A stretch of 64,000 nucleotides of DNA from Ochotona curzoniae (GCF_017591425.1 NW_024466599.1:27566001-27630000); one strand, 5' to 3'; counted from the stretch's first letter, positions 35,477-46,932 are shown. The notes: generated by a model not told the origin, from the sequence alone. Made by a program: numbers and translations.

Positions 35477-35626
35477 TCAAGACTTCTCTGCCTGAGGCAG
35501 AGGCACTGTTGCTTCAGAGTTGCTTTCCTTGTAACCCATCTGCGCAAAGAATGAAAAGTTTGCTTTCCTTTCTACAGTCTTTTTGGTTTTCTTAACTGTC
35601 ACATAGAAGTGAAAAACAGCAAAGGC
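35477..35626 (-). CDS. Coding part of the candidate terminal exon (49 codons plus stop)
   Basis: Directly after the acceptor the frame reads AFAVFHFYVTVKK..., then TKKTVERKANFSFFAQ and ends PLPQAEKS with TGA at 35477-35479: 150 nt, no frame break. The first nine residues are hydrophobic and followed by a Lys/Arg-rich stretch, so it could be the end of a membrane helix and a short cytoplasmic tail. I do not recognise the family. The frame assumes a phase-0 acceptor. A 50-codon open frame can arise by chance, so the case rests on the splice and poly(A) context. Confidence 0.4.
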   Translation of the reverse strand, partial: AFAVFHFYVTVKKTKKTVERKANFSFFAQMGYKESNSEATVPLPQAEKS

Positions 35627-35714
35627 CTGGGATGGAAAATAGTGAAAGCAAAAAAAAAAAAAAAAAAAGGAGTTGAATCTTTATATACTCAACTGATTAG
35701 GTGAGAAAAGACTT

Positions 35715-36010
35715 TGAGGGGCTAGCATAGTTAAGCACAGTCTGCAACCCCAACATTCCGTGTGAGCACTGGCTTGTGTTCCAGCTGCTCCATTTCTGAT
35801 CCAGCTCCGTTAGTGCACCGGGAAAGCATCAGAAGCAACCCCGAGTGCTTGGGCTGCTGCCTCCTGCGGAAGGCCTGGGTGCGGTTCCGTGCTCCTGGCT
35901 TCATCGCAGTCACCTGGGGAGTGAACCAGTGAATGGAAGAGTTCTGTCTCTTCCTTGCCCTCCCTCTTTGTAACTCTGCTTCTCAGTTACATAAAGGAGT
36001 CCTTTTAAAA
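35715..36010 (+). mobile_element. CSINE, old
   Basis: GGGGCTAGCATAGTTAAGC head, CCAGCTCCGTTAGTGCACC, and a CTTCTCAGTTACATAAAGG end. Confidence 0.8.
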
Positions 36011-36185
36011 GCAGATGTTTCTATTACTGAGACTGCAGTTGGAATAGCTCTCATGAAGTATTTTGTTAAAACATTTCCTTTTAGTTTATTGATGTATTAA
36101 GAGGGTGCAAAACAGGCTCTGAGTGTGAAACAGAAAGAGGACTGAGATGGCACTTGTGTGCCCAGTAGGTCTAACATTCCTTTTT

Positions 36186-36512
36186 GCTTTAAAAAAAAAA
36201 AAATTTAATTGGAAAAGCAGAGATACAGAGAGAAGGAGAGAAAGAAAGATCTTCCATCTGCTGTTTCCCTCCCTAAGTGGCCACAGTGACCAGGGCTGAG
36301 TCAATCCAATACCAGGAGCCAGGAGTTCCTTCCGGGCCTCCCACATGGGTGCAGGGTCTCAAGGCTCTAGGCCACCCCCAACGGTTTTCCCAGGCAACAG
36401 GCAGAGAACTGGATGGGAAGTGAAGCAGCCAAGATACTAACTGGAGCCTATGTGGGATCCTGGCAGATGCAAGGCAAGGATTTAGCCACCAGGCTATTGT
36501 ACCAGGCCCTAG
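36186..36512 (-). mobile_element. CSINE
   Basis: Full length on the minus strand, from the A-rich/T-rich tail to CACCAGGCTATTGTACCAGGCCC. Confidence 0.92.
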
Positions 36513-37051
36513 CACATTTCTTACAAGCTTATTCCTAGTCCTTGTCAATTTTTGTCATCATGTATAATGCAAATTTTAAATTACATTTTATCTGATTCTT
36601 TCTAAATTCAAGTAAGAGCATTTTTTATAGTTGGCTAATGCACAGGTACCTTATTTTTCACTTTCATTAGTTTCGATATTTTCCCTTTTAAAATATACTC
36701 CATGATTCTCTACAAAGAGAACAATTTTGTGTGCAAATCCTGATAATTTTGCCTCTGGTTATTTGGCACAGGCAACAGTATCAGGCCAAGGATTCAGCAG
36801 CAACTTGGGGACCCCATTACCGCTTTTTCTCTGCCGAGATTAAGAATACAGCCATCATTGATGCTGAAAGCTGAGGAATTAAGTGATCTGCAGTGACCGG
36901 CTCCAGACCACGCCTCTTCTGCCGATCTAACCAATCATCCCAGCGCTGCTCATGCAAGCTCGTTCTCATTTGACTCAGTGGCAGATCAAGGACTTCCAAT
37001 GAATATTTCTGTTTGGGGAGATCCAAACCCCAGCTTGAACTCTAGCCGCTG
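36513..37051. other. Non-repeat sequence with a CpG-containing core
   Basis: AT-rich at first. 36830-37030 keeps several CpGs and contains TGACTCA (AP-1 type, near 36970) and CCAATCAT (near 36929). The minus strand is open here for about 75 codons; see the next entry. Confidence 0.45.
36817..37026 (-). other. Unassigned minus-strand open frame, possible exon
   Basis: A frame of about 70 codons reads ...KYSLEVLDLPLSQMRTSLHE... and ends SAEKKR then TAA. There is no ATG at its beginning; 'TCTCCCCAAACAG' at about 37007-37019 could serve as acceptor. It is on the same strand as the candidate exon at 35477-35626, but phases do not join simply. Listed for testing only. Confidence 0.2.
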
Positions 37052-37063
37052 GAAAGTGTTGTT

Positions 37064-37413
37064 GTTTTTTTAAACCTTTTTCTTTTAAAGATATATTTTA
37101 TTTTTATTACAAAGTCAGATATACAGAGAGGAGGAGAGACAGAGGAAGCTCTTCCATCCGATGATTCACTCCCCAAGTGACCGCAATGGCCAGTGCTGCG
37201 CCATTCCAAAGTCAGGAGCCAGGAACTTCTTCCAGGTCTCCCATGCGGGTGCAGGGTCCCAAGGCTTTGAGCCGTCCTCAGCTGCTTTCCCAGGCCACAA
37301 GCAGGGAGCTGGATGGGAAATGGGCCTGCGGGGATTAGAACTGGCACATTCCATATGGGATCCCGGCACGTTCAAGGTGAGGACTTTAACCACTAGGCCA
37401 CTGTGCTGGGCCC
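37064..37413 (-). mobile_element. CSINE with 12-bp target-site duplication
   Basis: GAAAGTGTTGTT at 37052-37063 and 37414-37425 flank a full-length minus-strand copy. Confidence 0.95.
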
Positions 37414-37499
37414 GAAAGTGTTGTTTTTCACCTTCTGTCTGTGCATTCACTCTAGAGCCAATATGTAATATCTGCTGCAGTATTATCTAATGTGCATAG

Positions 37500-38035
37500 G
37501 AAGTTTTCATTCAAAATATTACATAGCATATAACATACAAGATTTCCCATCTTAACTATTTTGAAGTATACAGTGTAGCAGCATTAAGTAGACTCACATT
37601 ATTGTGCAACTAATCTTCACAACCCTTCTCATTTTGTAAAACTGAAGGCCTATACCTATTAAAGAACAATTCCTCGATTCCACTCCCCTCAACTACGGGG
37701 AACCACCATTCAGCTTTCTGTTTCTATGAATTTGAAAGTTCTAGATGACTTAAAGAACTAGAATCAAATAGAACGTGTGTCTGTGATGGACTTATTTCAC
37801 GTAGCACGGGGCCTTGAACTTCATTCATGCTATCATATGCTTCAAAATTTCCTCCCTTTGCAGAGCTACATACCATTCCCTTGTATGCATATACCGCATG
37901 CTTATGCATTTACATATATGCACATTCCAGTGTTTATACATTCTTCTCTTAATGGACTTGGGTTGCTTCTACCTTTTGGGTGTCATGAATAAAGATGCTA
38001 TGAACCTAGCTATATGAATATGTCTTTGAAACCTT
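37500..38035 (-). mobile_element. Old L1 3' end, antisense
   Basis: 'CATTCATGCTATCATATGC', 'CCATTCCCTTGTATGCATAT', 'GGACTTGGGTTGCTTCTACC' and 'GAATAAAGATGCTATGAACC' are classic reverse-strand landmarks of old mammalian L1 elements. Confidence 0.75.
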
Positions 38036-38049
38036 GCTTTCATTTGCTT

Positions 38050-38335
38050 TGTTTCTTTGAAAGAGAATGAAAGAGAGAAAGATTTTAAGAGGGAGAGAGA
38101 TGGCCAACATGCTGGTTCACTCCCCAAATGCCTGTAATAGCCAGGGCTGGGCCAGGCAGAAGCGAAGACACTGAAACTCAACCAGAATCTCTGGGTAGCA
38201 GCAATGGAATTATTTAGCTATCACTGCTGCCTAGCAAGCCCTGCAATAATAGGATGCAGGAGTTGGGAGATGGAGCATCAAATCTAGGTGCTCAGATACA
38301 GAGTTGTGGGCTTCTCAACCGGCATTGCAATGTTT
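38050..38335 (-). mobile_element. Ancient CSINE
   Basis: TTGAAAGAGAATGAAAGAG, 'CTGGTTCACTCCCCAAATGCC' and 'AACCGGCATTGCAATG' fit the oldest subfamily on the minus strand. Confidence 0.65.
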
Positions 38336-38629
38336 AGACCAAATGCTCAACTGTGACTTCGGAACTTTAAAAGAAAAGGGAGTTACTGCACAGTGGGTGA
38401 AGCTGCCTCCTGAGGTATATATATGTATATGTTCTTGTAATGCAAAAATCACTTTTTTTAAAAATCTCCAATTTACTATCATGTCATTTAAAAGCTATTG
38501 AGTTTAAATCCGTATGTAAGCATCCTAAATTTTCTATCATAGTGTTTATGGTGTGGGCTGCAAAGAGAGCAAATATCACTCAAGAACTGGACCTCCTCTT
38601 CTGGGGAAGGGATTACTATATTTTTGGAT
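38336..38629. other. Unassigned AT-rich sequence
   Basis: Contains a short TA-rich run (about 38418-38430). Nothing else recognised. Confidence 0.4.
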
Positions 38630-39360
38630 TATGTTAGACAGAACCAGGACATTGTGGTCTTTATTTGGAGACTGAGGGTGATTTAAGGAGATACATATGG
38701 GTGCCAGGTTGACAAAGGCAGACTTATGATAGTTGACATTGCCCAGCAATTTGACTGGGCTAGGATATCCAGATAACTGGCAAAGTATTATTCCTGGGTA
38801 TGTCTGGGAAGGCATTTGTGGAAAAGGATGGCATTTGAATTGGTGGACTAGGGACCATTCTCCCTCATTGAATGTGGCTGGGCACCATCCATTCTTCTAA
38901 GAGCACAGACAGAGCAGACTGGTACAGGTGAGGCGAAACAGCCAGCTCTTTGGAGCTACAACATCCATCTTCTCTTGCCATTGGACGTCAGAACTCTTGG
39001 TCTCCTCCAACCTTAGGACCCCATGGCTGCATCAGGGGCCCCCCAGTTCCTCAGGCCTTTGGCTCCAGCCTGAGGACCACTTCATCGGCTCTCCTGGCCC
39101 TCAGGTCTTAGAAGTTAAACTGAATTACACCACTGGCTTCCCCAGTTCTCCAGGTCACAGGCAATGAAGCATGGGGCTCCTTGGCCACCAGAATCATGTG
39201 AGCCAATTCCCAAAATCAATCCCCTTCTCTCTCCCTCCCTCTTTCCATTTCTATATGTGTATACATATATAGAGAGAAATATGTGCATATAAATAATTAT
39301 ATATACATGCATTCGATTTGTCCAGATAACCCTGACCAATACAGATTGCCGGGATCTGTG
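38630..39360 (+). mobile_element. Ancient mammalian interspersed repeat, LTR-like
   Basis: 'TGGGCACCATCCATTCTTC', 'ACATCCATCTTCTCTTGCC', 'CATGTGAGCCAATTCCC' and 'GATAACCCTGACCAATACAG' occur in the order of a widespread mammalian repeat often seen next to 'CTGACTAATACAGA'. Family name not assigned by eye. Confidence 0.55.
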
Positions 39361-39967
39361 TCTTCTCTCAGTCCTGGAAAAGCTCTGTGACTTGCCTGGA
39401 CAAACAGAACATGGCAGAAGCAACATTGTCGTGCTTTTGAGACTAGATCAGAGAAATGCCATGCCCTTTCATTTTCCTCTCTTAGGATACTCATTCTCGT
39501 CATTCGGGCGATGGGAACACTAGATTAACCCCGGGGGAAGTACTCAGAGAGGCTTTGTGTAAGATTTGCACCTGCCATCCCAGCCCAAGCCTTGGCCAGC
39601 AGCCAGCAGCTAGCAGAAATGCTTAAGAGTGAATGATAACACCACCAGGTGATTCTGTCCCCAAGCCATTATGTCACTCCAGATTCGGGGTCTTTGTTCT
39701 GGAGTGCTGGACAGGGGGCAGCAGAAGCAAATTGTCCTTCCTATGGTAGCAACCCACAGATTTCCTGAGCATAATACATTGGATGCTTTACGTTACAAAG
39801 TTTTGGGTTGGCTTGCTACACAGCAAGAGAACTGGTATCTAATGATACGATCATTTGCTTATTCTTTCATATTTTTTAAAGCAAAGATATCTCTGATGAC
39901 TTTTCTACTGCATCAAGGGGATAAAGTCTATTGTGAAATGCGCCAACAGATCAAGAAGGTTCTAAAT
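39361..39967. other. Unassigned sequence
   Basis: No SINE, exon or named repeat recognised. Confidence 0.35.
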
Positions 39968-40299
39968 TATTCATTTTTTAATGATTTCTTTTTATTGGAA
40001 AACTAGATACACAGAGAGTAGGAGAGACAGAGAGGAAGACCTCTGTCCGATAGTTCACTCCCCAAGCGGCTGCAATGGCTGGAGCTGTGCCGATCCAAAG
40101 CTAGGAGACCGGAACCTATTCCGGGTCTCCCATGCGGGTGCAGGGTCCCAAATCTTTGGGCCATTCTCAACTGCTTTCCCGGGCCACAAGCAGGGAGCTG
40201 GATGGGAAGTGGGACAGCTGGGATTAGAACTGGTGCCCATATGGGATCCTGGCACTTGGAAGTTGAGGACTTTAGCTGCTAGGCTACTGCGCCAGGCCT
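39968..40299 (-). mobile_element. CSINE
   Basis: Full length, with GGTCTCCCATGCGGGTGCAGG and head GCTACTGCGCCAGGCC on the plus strand. Confidence 0.93.
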
Positions 40300-41427
40300 A
40301 GATGAAAAGTCTTTTGATGTAGTATTTAAGCACTTTACATTTCTAGAATAAACAGTCCTTGCCCACGCTGCTTTCTGGTTTTGTTTGCTAATGTGTAGAG
40401 GATAGTTCCATTTCTCTGCATGTCTCTATTTCCAATACTTGCCTTGAATAAATCCAGCTTCTGACAACCCCAGACACCTGTCTGGGGACTTGGGTATGGC
40501 TAGAGCACTTGCACAGCTTGTTGCCACCTTCATTTCCTAATCATAAACTTCAAAACTTGGCACCCCATATCACCCAGCCACCGACTCAATCTCTGGAACA
40601 CTCCCTAGGTCAACCTCAGAACGTCTAATTTACACCTTTCCCTCTCTTCTTGTATGTTTCTTCCCCCACCCGTTTCCATCTGCTCCTCTTCCTCATCTTC
40701 ACTTTGTACTTTAAGGAAAGCAGAACCATCCGCCTGGAAGCCTCTTCACCCTGCCAGCGCCTTCCCTTTCATTGTCGACACCCACACTGCCTCTCGCAAA
40801 GAACTGACTTGTTGGAGCATCTCTCCCATCCCAGGTACCTAATCACTTTCCCAGTAGTTTATGAAACAAGTGTCAATAGCCCCATTTTTTTTTTTTCTGA
40901 GAAGACTGAGGTTCAGTTAAATGCAGCACTCTGCTCTCGGTCACTCAGTGCAAAGTTGTTGATGAACTCCAAGGTCAAGGAGCCTGATTTCATCTTAGGC
41001 GCTCCTTATTATCAAGAACAGTCTGGGTATGGCTCTTTCTTTGTATCTTTTCGAAAACGAGGCTGTCCCAGAGAGAAACATTCCAACACTTTGTTCTATG
41101 ATCTGTCAAGGACACCAGTGTGTAAGGCTATTGTCACGTCCAGCTGGGCTGATGACAGGCTGGGGCTTGAAAGGTCCCTTGCTCAATCCCATTCTTGTTC
41201 TTCAGCATTTTGTTTGTAGTAGGCAAATTGGATCCTTAGCTGCTGTACAACTCCTATCTTTACAGCTGAATCCTAGAAAAATGGCTCTTGGACCCACGTT
41301 TGTGAAATCAAGGCGTATTTTTGTGTTTGTAATATCTACCTAGACTTATCGGGAGAGCCTAAAAAATGAGATCAGTATGAGCGATGCTAACTCAGCAGCA
41401 TTAGAGGTAGAGGAGGGAGAGGGTATT
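40300..41427. other. Mostly unassigned; MIR-like piece near 40880-40990
   Basis: 'CCCCATTTTTTTTTTTTCTGAGAAGACTGAGG' followed by 'GGTCACTCAGTGCAAAG' resembles the MIR core. The remainder has no recognised feature. Confidence 0.4.
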
Positions 41428-41900
41428 TTTTTTTAAATTTTAATTGCTATTATTATTTCCCACATTATAGTTTTATAACTATAGGCATGCCCCCATTTCC
41501 CTCTACCACCATTTCCCCCCTTATTACAGTAACATAATCCTTTAGTAACAGCCATTAGTTTAATATTCTGCTATTTAGTGCATCATGGCACTGTAGGCAT
41601 AGGCAAAGCTAGAAAATCTGGTCTCGTGTTGTCCAGGTATGTTTAACTGTTTCACTGGGAGTTCTCCTTTTATTTTGGAGTACAGAGGCTTACTGCAGTG
41701 TATCTTCACTTCCCAGTGTATGCTGGTCTCCATTACAGTTCATCTATGAAAATACATGTATGTCAGTATTCACTCAAATATCTATTGGTTTTGTATTTTA
41801 TATGGTGGTTAAGAGGGAGGTTTTCTATATATTTTTTCAAATTATGAAATATTGGGACATTTTTAAAGAGCCAAATAGCTAAGCATGTATGTGTGTGAGC
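41428..41900 (-). mobile_element. Possible L1 3' UTR, antisense
   Basis: Starts with a T-rich run and is AT-rich with a C-rich patch (41490-41520), as an inverted LINE 3' end would be. Family not proven. Confidence 0.35.
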
Positions 41901-42704
41901 ACGTTGGAATGTCTTTAATTATGCGTTCCTGTTGTATATAATTACCATGGAATGCAGGTGAGCCAAAGGCTGGACATACTCTTCCCTCTGGCTTCTTGGG
42001 TTACCGCACTTGGCATTGGCTTTGGCTTTGTTGGAAAGGCAGGAGCGACAGAGGAATGTCCATGGGCTTCACACACGTAAGCTAAGGAGCAAGAAGAGGG
42101 GCTCACAGGTTTCATCCTGTCCACGTGTCCTGCCTCTTCATCCCATGGCTATGATGGAGAGTCACAATGGACCTGTTATGCTATTGCAGCAGAAGAGGAG
42201 GAGGTGGCGAGACGGGAGGCAATGCTGATTGAGACACGGGATAAAAATATATAAAAATGTTTCGCCCAGAACTGCATAATTTCAGCCTTATCAGCTCTGC
42301 TGAAGGTGATATTTATAATTCATTTGCAACATAAGGGAAAATGAAAGAAGGCCCGGTTTCTCTGGGCTGTGGTCTCGTTTCTCACCTGATAGACAAGCTC
42401 AGCCTGCAGTCTGCCCAGAGCTTTTCACGGCCCCTGCTGCCCAGCTGGAGTTCCGCAGGATCAGCGCAGACTTGCTTTCCAAGCCCCTCACTTGCCTAAC
42501 CCTAAATTTCTGACATGTCATCTGTGGTTTTGCCTGTCCTGCTTCTTCTTCCCCTCTTCCAGTGAGGGCTTTCCACGTGGGGGCCCCTCACCTGGATATG
42601 TACCCATGAGGATGACCTGCCCTCCCTTGGATGAGCATGTGACTTCTGGAGAAAGAAAGGAGCAGGAGAGATGGTCTTATAAGCTGTCCTTCAAATTGTG
42701 AACC
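41901..42704. other. SINE-free stretch, possible conserved noncoding sequence
   Basis: 42240-42400 is a compact block with TTATCAG and CTGATAG (GATA-type) motifs. No exon seen. Confidence 0.35.
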
Positions 42705-44245
42705 TGATCCCATCCAGCTCCCTGCTAATGTGCCTGGGGAAGCATCAGAGGATGGCCCAAGGATTTGGCCACCTGCCATTCACATGGGAGACACAGAAGA
42801 AGATCCTGCCTCCTGGTTTGGTATGGGCCAGCTCCAGCCCTTGCGGCCATTTGGGGTCTGGTACAAGATTTCTGTTTAGATGTAACCTCAGAGCCCAGGA
42901 AGCACATGTGAGAACCAGGAAGGGAGTGGGCGGATCCGGCAGGGTGAATATGGGAGTGCTCCCCTACTGGACAGCTACTCCCATTGGAGAGTGTGAGCTT
43001 GGATGGGGGCAAACCAGACTAGGTAGGGCTACAACACCTGTGGGCCTCATGTGGACTAGATCAGGGAAAAGCAAGGCTGGGCTGATTGTTCCTACTGGTG
43101 CAAACTGCAATTAGAGTGGGTGAGGGTTGTTTGGGCTTAGCCACAGCATCAACTGGACAGAAGCTGGCACTGGGAACTAATTCTGTCAAGTTAAACCACA
43201 GAACCACCTAGAGAGTGCATAATCCAAGAGTGGGAGTGGCCTAGGAGGGAAATAGTGGGCTCTTCCCTCTTGGGTTACTACTCCCACTGGAAGGCACGAA
43301 AACCAGGACAGGGGCTGGGGTGGCGAGACAGAAAGGCACCCAACAGCATGTGCATGGGCTAGATAGTGGAGCTGGTTAGGTTGAACTAGGCTTCAATGTC
43401 CATTGACATGTATGAGAATTAAATGGATGTGGGACAGACTGGACCAGTCTGCTGCACATACTGGCAAGCATGGGAATCAGGGCAGAGGGCAGACCTGGTG
43501 GGGGTTATTGTGGATCACTCCGACTAGGCTACAGCTCCCACTGGTTTATATGAGGGCCGAGTGTGTGCTGGGCAGAACCAGGCTGGACTGCAACACCTAC
43601 TGGTTCATGTGGAAGACAGGGCTGGAAACAGAACTGACCCAGCAATTGTAACTACCAGCTGATTGGGGTGATGGACTGTGCTAGGCCCTGTACTTGTGAG
43701 TACACACAAGAATCTGGTCTGGGAACACCTCAGACAAAATTTCTTTGGGGATCTCCCCAATCGAACTGCCAGACTCAGAACCCTAACCATGAAAAGACAG
43801 AGGACACAACAAGTCAGTCAACTACCTCAGCCATATGTTGGCAATGAAAAACTGGGCAAATGGAGACTCTAAGATGGACCATGCCCATCAGTGGATTCTT
43901 CAGCGACCTCATCATGCTTGGAATGACGAGAATGGCAGCAATTCATAACTGGTGAACAAACAAGACCCTTGAGCAAGACCCTCGGAGCATGCCCCACATC
44001 TGGGACCTGGGATGGGTGGGAGGCTGGGTGGGGCTTCTCCCTTTACCCCCCCCCCCCCCCCGTGCCCCAGATACAGGAAAAAAAACAATGTGTAAATAAT
44101 AGTCTTGTCAACTTTCCTGTAGCCCTTGAACTTTTTTGCCCTAATTAACTATGTAAAGATTGTCAAAAATAAAGAAAAAAAAAGATTTGCATTTATGTGC
44201 CTCTGTGTGTCACTCTGCTTTCCAAATAAATAAATAAATAAATCT
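42705..44245 (+). mobile_element. CSINE (host) split by composite element copy C
   Basis: The body at 42705-42864 (CCAGCTCCCTGCTAATGTGCC to GCCATTTGGGG) and the end at about 44183-44245 (CACTCTGCTTTCCAAATAAATAAATAAATAAATC) belong to one plus-strand element. About 1.3 kb of composite element separates them. Confidence 0.8.
42884..44181 (+). mobile_element. Composite VNTR retroelement, copy C (bounded by a host SINE)
   Basis: Inserted in a CSINE, with an imperfect duplicated target: AAGATTTCTGTTTAGATGT (42865-42883) and AAGATTTGCATTTATGT (44182-44198). It begins inside the VNTR body, has the shared 3' part, a 15-bp C run near 44047 and ends 'AACTATGTAAAGATTGTC' plus AATAAAG(A)n. This gives the clearest ends of the family. 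Confidence 0.72.
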
Positions 44246-45091
44246 TGTTTAAAAATTATGGTCCTACACCTACAACTCCACTTATTCCTTAGAATTACTC
44301 CAAGACTAGAAAGTGGGTATTTGTAAAAACAAAAAAAGACTGTGATCTGTCTAAATGGCACTGGGTGCCAACTCTGCTTTTTGCAGATAGCAAAGAACAC
44401 AGAGTGTCTGATAGAGCCCTTGTCAGTCTACTTTCAAAACTGGAGGTGAGTTGTTATCTAGCAAGAAATACTGAGTTCAAAAGAGCCAAGTTCATTTATT
44501 TTTGCAGAGGAAAAGTGATTCTTAGCCCCCCATCCAAAGCAGATGGCTGTCCCAACGCTGACTTGTCTCAAAACATTCATCGTTCATATGTTTTTAGAAT
44601 CTACGTTGTTAAGAGAAGCGCCTTTCTTAGGAAACATTATAAAACTAATTTGCACTAGAGACGGTGTTGCTGTGTGCTAATTTCTGATATCAAAGCTGTG
44701 GGAGGCAGTACTTTCTGTTAGGTGAAGTTCTTCGGGCTTTGTAACTTTTACTATCAGGGAAAGTGTGGAGTTCAAGATGTCCTTTGGAAAGAAGGTGAAA
44801 AGGGACAGACCTTGAGAGAAGCTGAGAACCCGCCTGAGGTCCGACAAGGCTGCTCATAGCAGACAACGGCAGCTCCAGCTCTCGTACGGGGTAGACGCCG
44901 ACCTGACGTTTACCTTGCATGATTCCACTCCCAGATAACAACTTGCACAATCTCTAATTTCGACAGAAAAAAAGGATTGCTAATTTCTTTCATTCTTATT
45001 CGGTCAGGTTGGCTGTAACTTCCTTTGAAATGTTCTTTCGGAAAAGCCCTTACGTGTGTGGCTAGCCTGTTCCTCCTCAGCCCATTTCGGA
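44246..45091. other. Unassigned single-copy-looking sequence
   Basis: No SINE. The plus-strand frame at 44365-44658 and the minus-strand frame at 44690-44950 lack splice support. Confidence 0.35.
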
Positions 45092-45243
45092 TTAGTGGTT
45101 CTCAAAGTGTGGTCTTGGCACCAGCACCCTCTGGGAGCGCTCCACCCAAGACCTGCTGAATCAGAACTCCGAGTGGCATCCGGGAATCTGTGAGTTGACA
45201 TGCCTCCAGGGGGTTCTGATGTACACTGATGTGTGAGAGCCAG
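45092..45243 (+). mobile_element. MER5A-type DNA transposon (hAT-Charlie, nonautonomous)
   Basis: AGTGGTTCTCAAAGTGTGG, 'AAGACCTGCTGAATCAGAAC' and 'GGGGGTTCTGATGTACACTG' match the MER5A order closely. The element is short, inactive and of ancient eutherian age. Confidence 0.88.
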
Positions 45244-45475
45244 TGGGTCATAGACTCCTTGCTTGAATTAATTATAACACTGGGATTGCACAATGGTACA
45301 TTTCCATCATCCAGGGAACACGTATTAGTTCCCATTCTTTTACACAGAAAAGTCTTCCTGTGTTCTGACATATCTTTCTGTTTATTCCAGTCCACCTGCC
45401 ACAATGCACTCATCATAGATTAGGGAAATTTAGTATGTTAATTCTTATGTATGCCAGCATCCTTTTCTTTGCTTA

Positions 45476-45772
45476 CAATTTATTTATTTATTTATTTAAT
45501 CAGAAGAGAGACAAAGACAGAAACAAGATACAGAGGGAGAGAGCTCTTCTACCAGCAGGTTCATTCACCAACTGGACCAGGTCAAAGCCAGGAGCCAGGA
45601 GCCAGGAGCCAGGAACTCCATCCAGGTTCCACATATGCATGGCAGGTGCCCAAGTACTTGAGTCATCTCAGATGCATTAGCAAGGAGCTAGATCAGGAAC
45701 AAAACAGTCTTAACCTGGAATCAGCACTCTAATCTGGGATGCTTAACATGCTATAATACAATGTTGGCCTGA
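45476..45772 (-). mobile_element. CSINE, older
   Basis: A (TTTA)n start, 'CAGGAGCCAGGAGCCAGGAGCC' local triplication and a CTATAATACAATGTTGGCC head on the plus strand. Confidence 0.85.
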
Positions 45773-45835
45773 TGTTCTTTTGTATGTGATCTAATCCCTA
45801 GTTTACCTGGTGGAATCTGCTTGGAGCTATTTTTT

Positions 45836-46161
45836 AATTTTTATTTGTTTTTATTGGAAAGGTAGATAAATAGAGAGGAGGAGAGACAGAGAGGAAGATC
45901 TTCCATCTGCTGATTCACTCCCCCCAAGTGGCCGCAACAGCTGGAATTGAACCAATATGAAGCCAGGAACCTGAAACCTCTTCTGGGTCTCCCAAGTGGG
46001 TGCAGGGTCCCAAGGGTTTGGGCCATCCTCAACTGCTTTCCCAGGCCACAAGCAGGGAGCTGGATGGGAAGCGGGGCCACCGGGGTTAGAACCAGCACCC
46101 ATATGGGATCCCGGTGTGATCAAGGTGAGGACTTTAGCCACTAGGCCATCGTGCTGAGCCC
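45836..46161 (-). mobile_element. CSINE with 15-bp target-site duplication
   Basis: TTGGAGCTATTTTTT flanks it at 45821-45835 and 46162-46176. Full length. Confidence 0.96.
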
Positions 46162-46176
46162 TTGGAGCTATTTTTT

Positions 46177-46737
46177 TATGTTCTTTACGCCTGATTCTGG
46201 GAAATTGCTGAGGGTGTACTTGCTATCTGATGCATGTACCAGAAGCCTTTGTGTACCTGGCTGTGTGTTTGCCTGTTTCATACAGACTCTCCAGGAGTAT
46301 AAAAAAAAAAAAAACTTCCTGAAAGTGTGTTACTTGATCTTTCTTGAGAGGACCTAATATTCAAATGATGTTCTATGTAATGAAAGTATTTACGCAAGGA
46401 AAGCAGCCATTACTTTGGGTAGAGAAAAGGGCTGCTCATAATTAAATCGTGAAGTCCAGTGCTCTTCAGAGGATTCAGGGGTGCTACAAATTGCAGTGTT
46501 TTGTTAGGATTCTGAGGTCTGATCACTGATAACATAAATACTTGTTCATGACGTGCAAGGACAAACTAAAGACAGCGGAAGGAGATATTTGGTTCCAGTC
46601 TTTAATTGGTACACTACTAGGATCTATGGAGCACCACGTATACATAGCCACTTAAAAGATCACAGTGTCGATTGGAGTAAGCTAAGCATAAAAATCAATT
46701 TGCCAAGACAACAACACCACGCACTTCTTAAATAATT
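46177..46737. other. Unassigned sequence
   Basis: No repeat or exon recognised; an A14 run lies near 46300. Confidence 0.35.
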
Positions 46738-46932
46738 ACCATGATCCAGGCATTGCACCAAGAGCTTAACAGGTCACCAGCTCATTGCTTTCTTTCAAAA
46801 CTCCTATGAGGTAAGCATTTTGTCTTATAGCTGAGTAAACTGAGGCACAGAAATATTTAGTGGCTTACTTCAGGTCAGGCAGCTAAGTGGTAACTGCATT
46901 CCATGGTCTTAACCACCATAGTATAACACCTT
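46738..46932 (+). mobile_element. MIR SINE
   Basis: 'GAGTAAACTGAGGCACAGA', 'CAGGCAGCTAAGTGG' and 'CTTAACCACCATAGTATAAC' match the core and 3' part of the mammalian-wide MIR. Confidence 0.85.

Larger units (their letters stand above)
34578..35626 (-). other. Candidate terminal exon (coding end plus 3' UTR) of an unrecognised gene
   Basis: On the minus strand a tract of 18 T and further pyrimidines ends TTTTCCATCCCAG at 35627, a strong splice acceptor. An uninterrupted coding end follows (35626-35477), then about 0.9 kb of AT-rich non-coding sequence with AATAAA at 34953-34958 and 34596-34601; cleavage would fall near 34578. The block carries no SINE. The first upstream neighbour expected from mammalian synteny is CDKL4, but the peptide does not look like its known C-terminus. 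An uncharacterised gene, a lncRNA end or a decayed exon remain possible. Confidence 0.45.
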
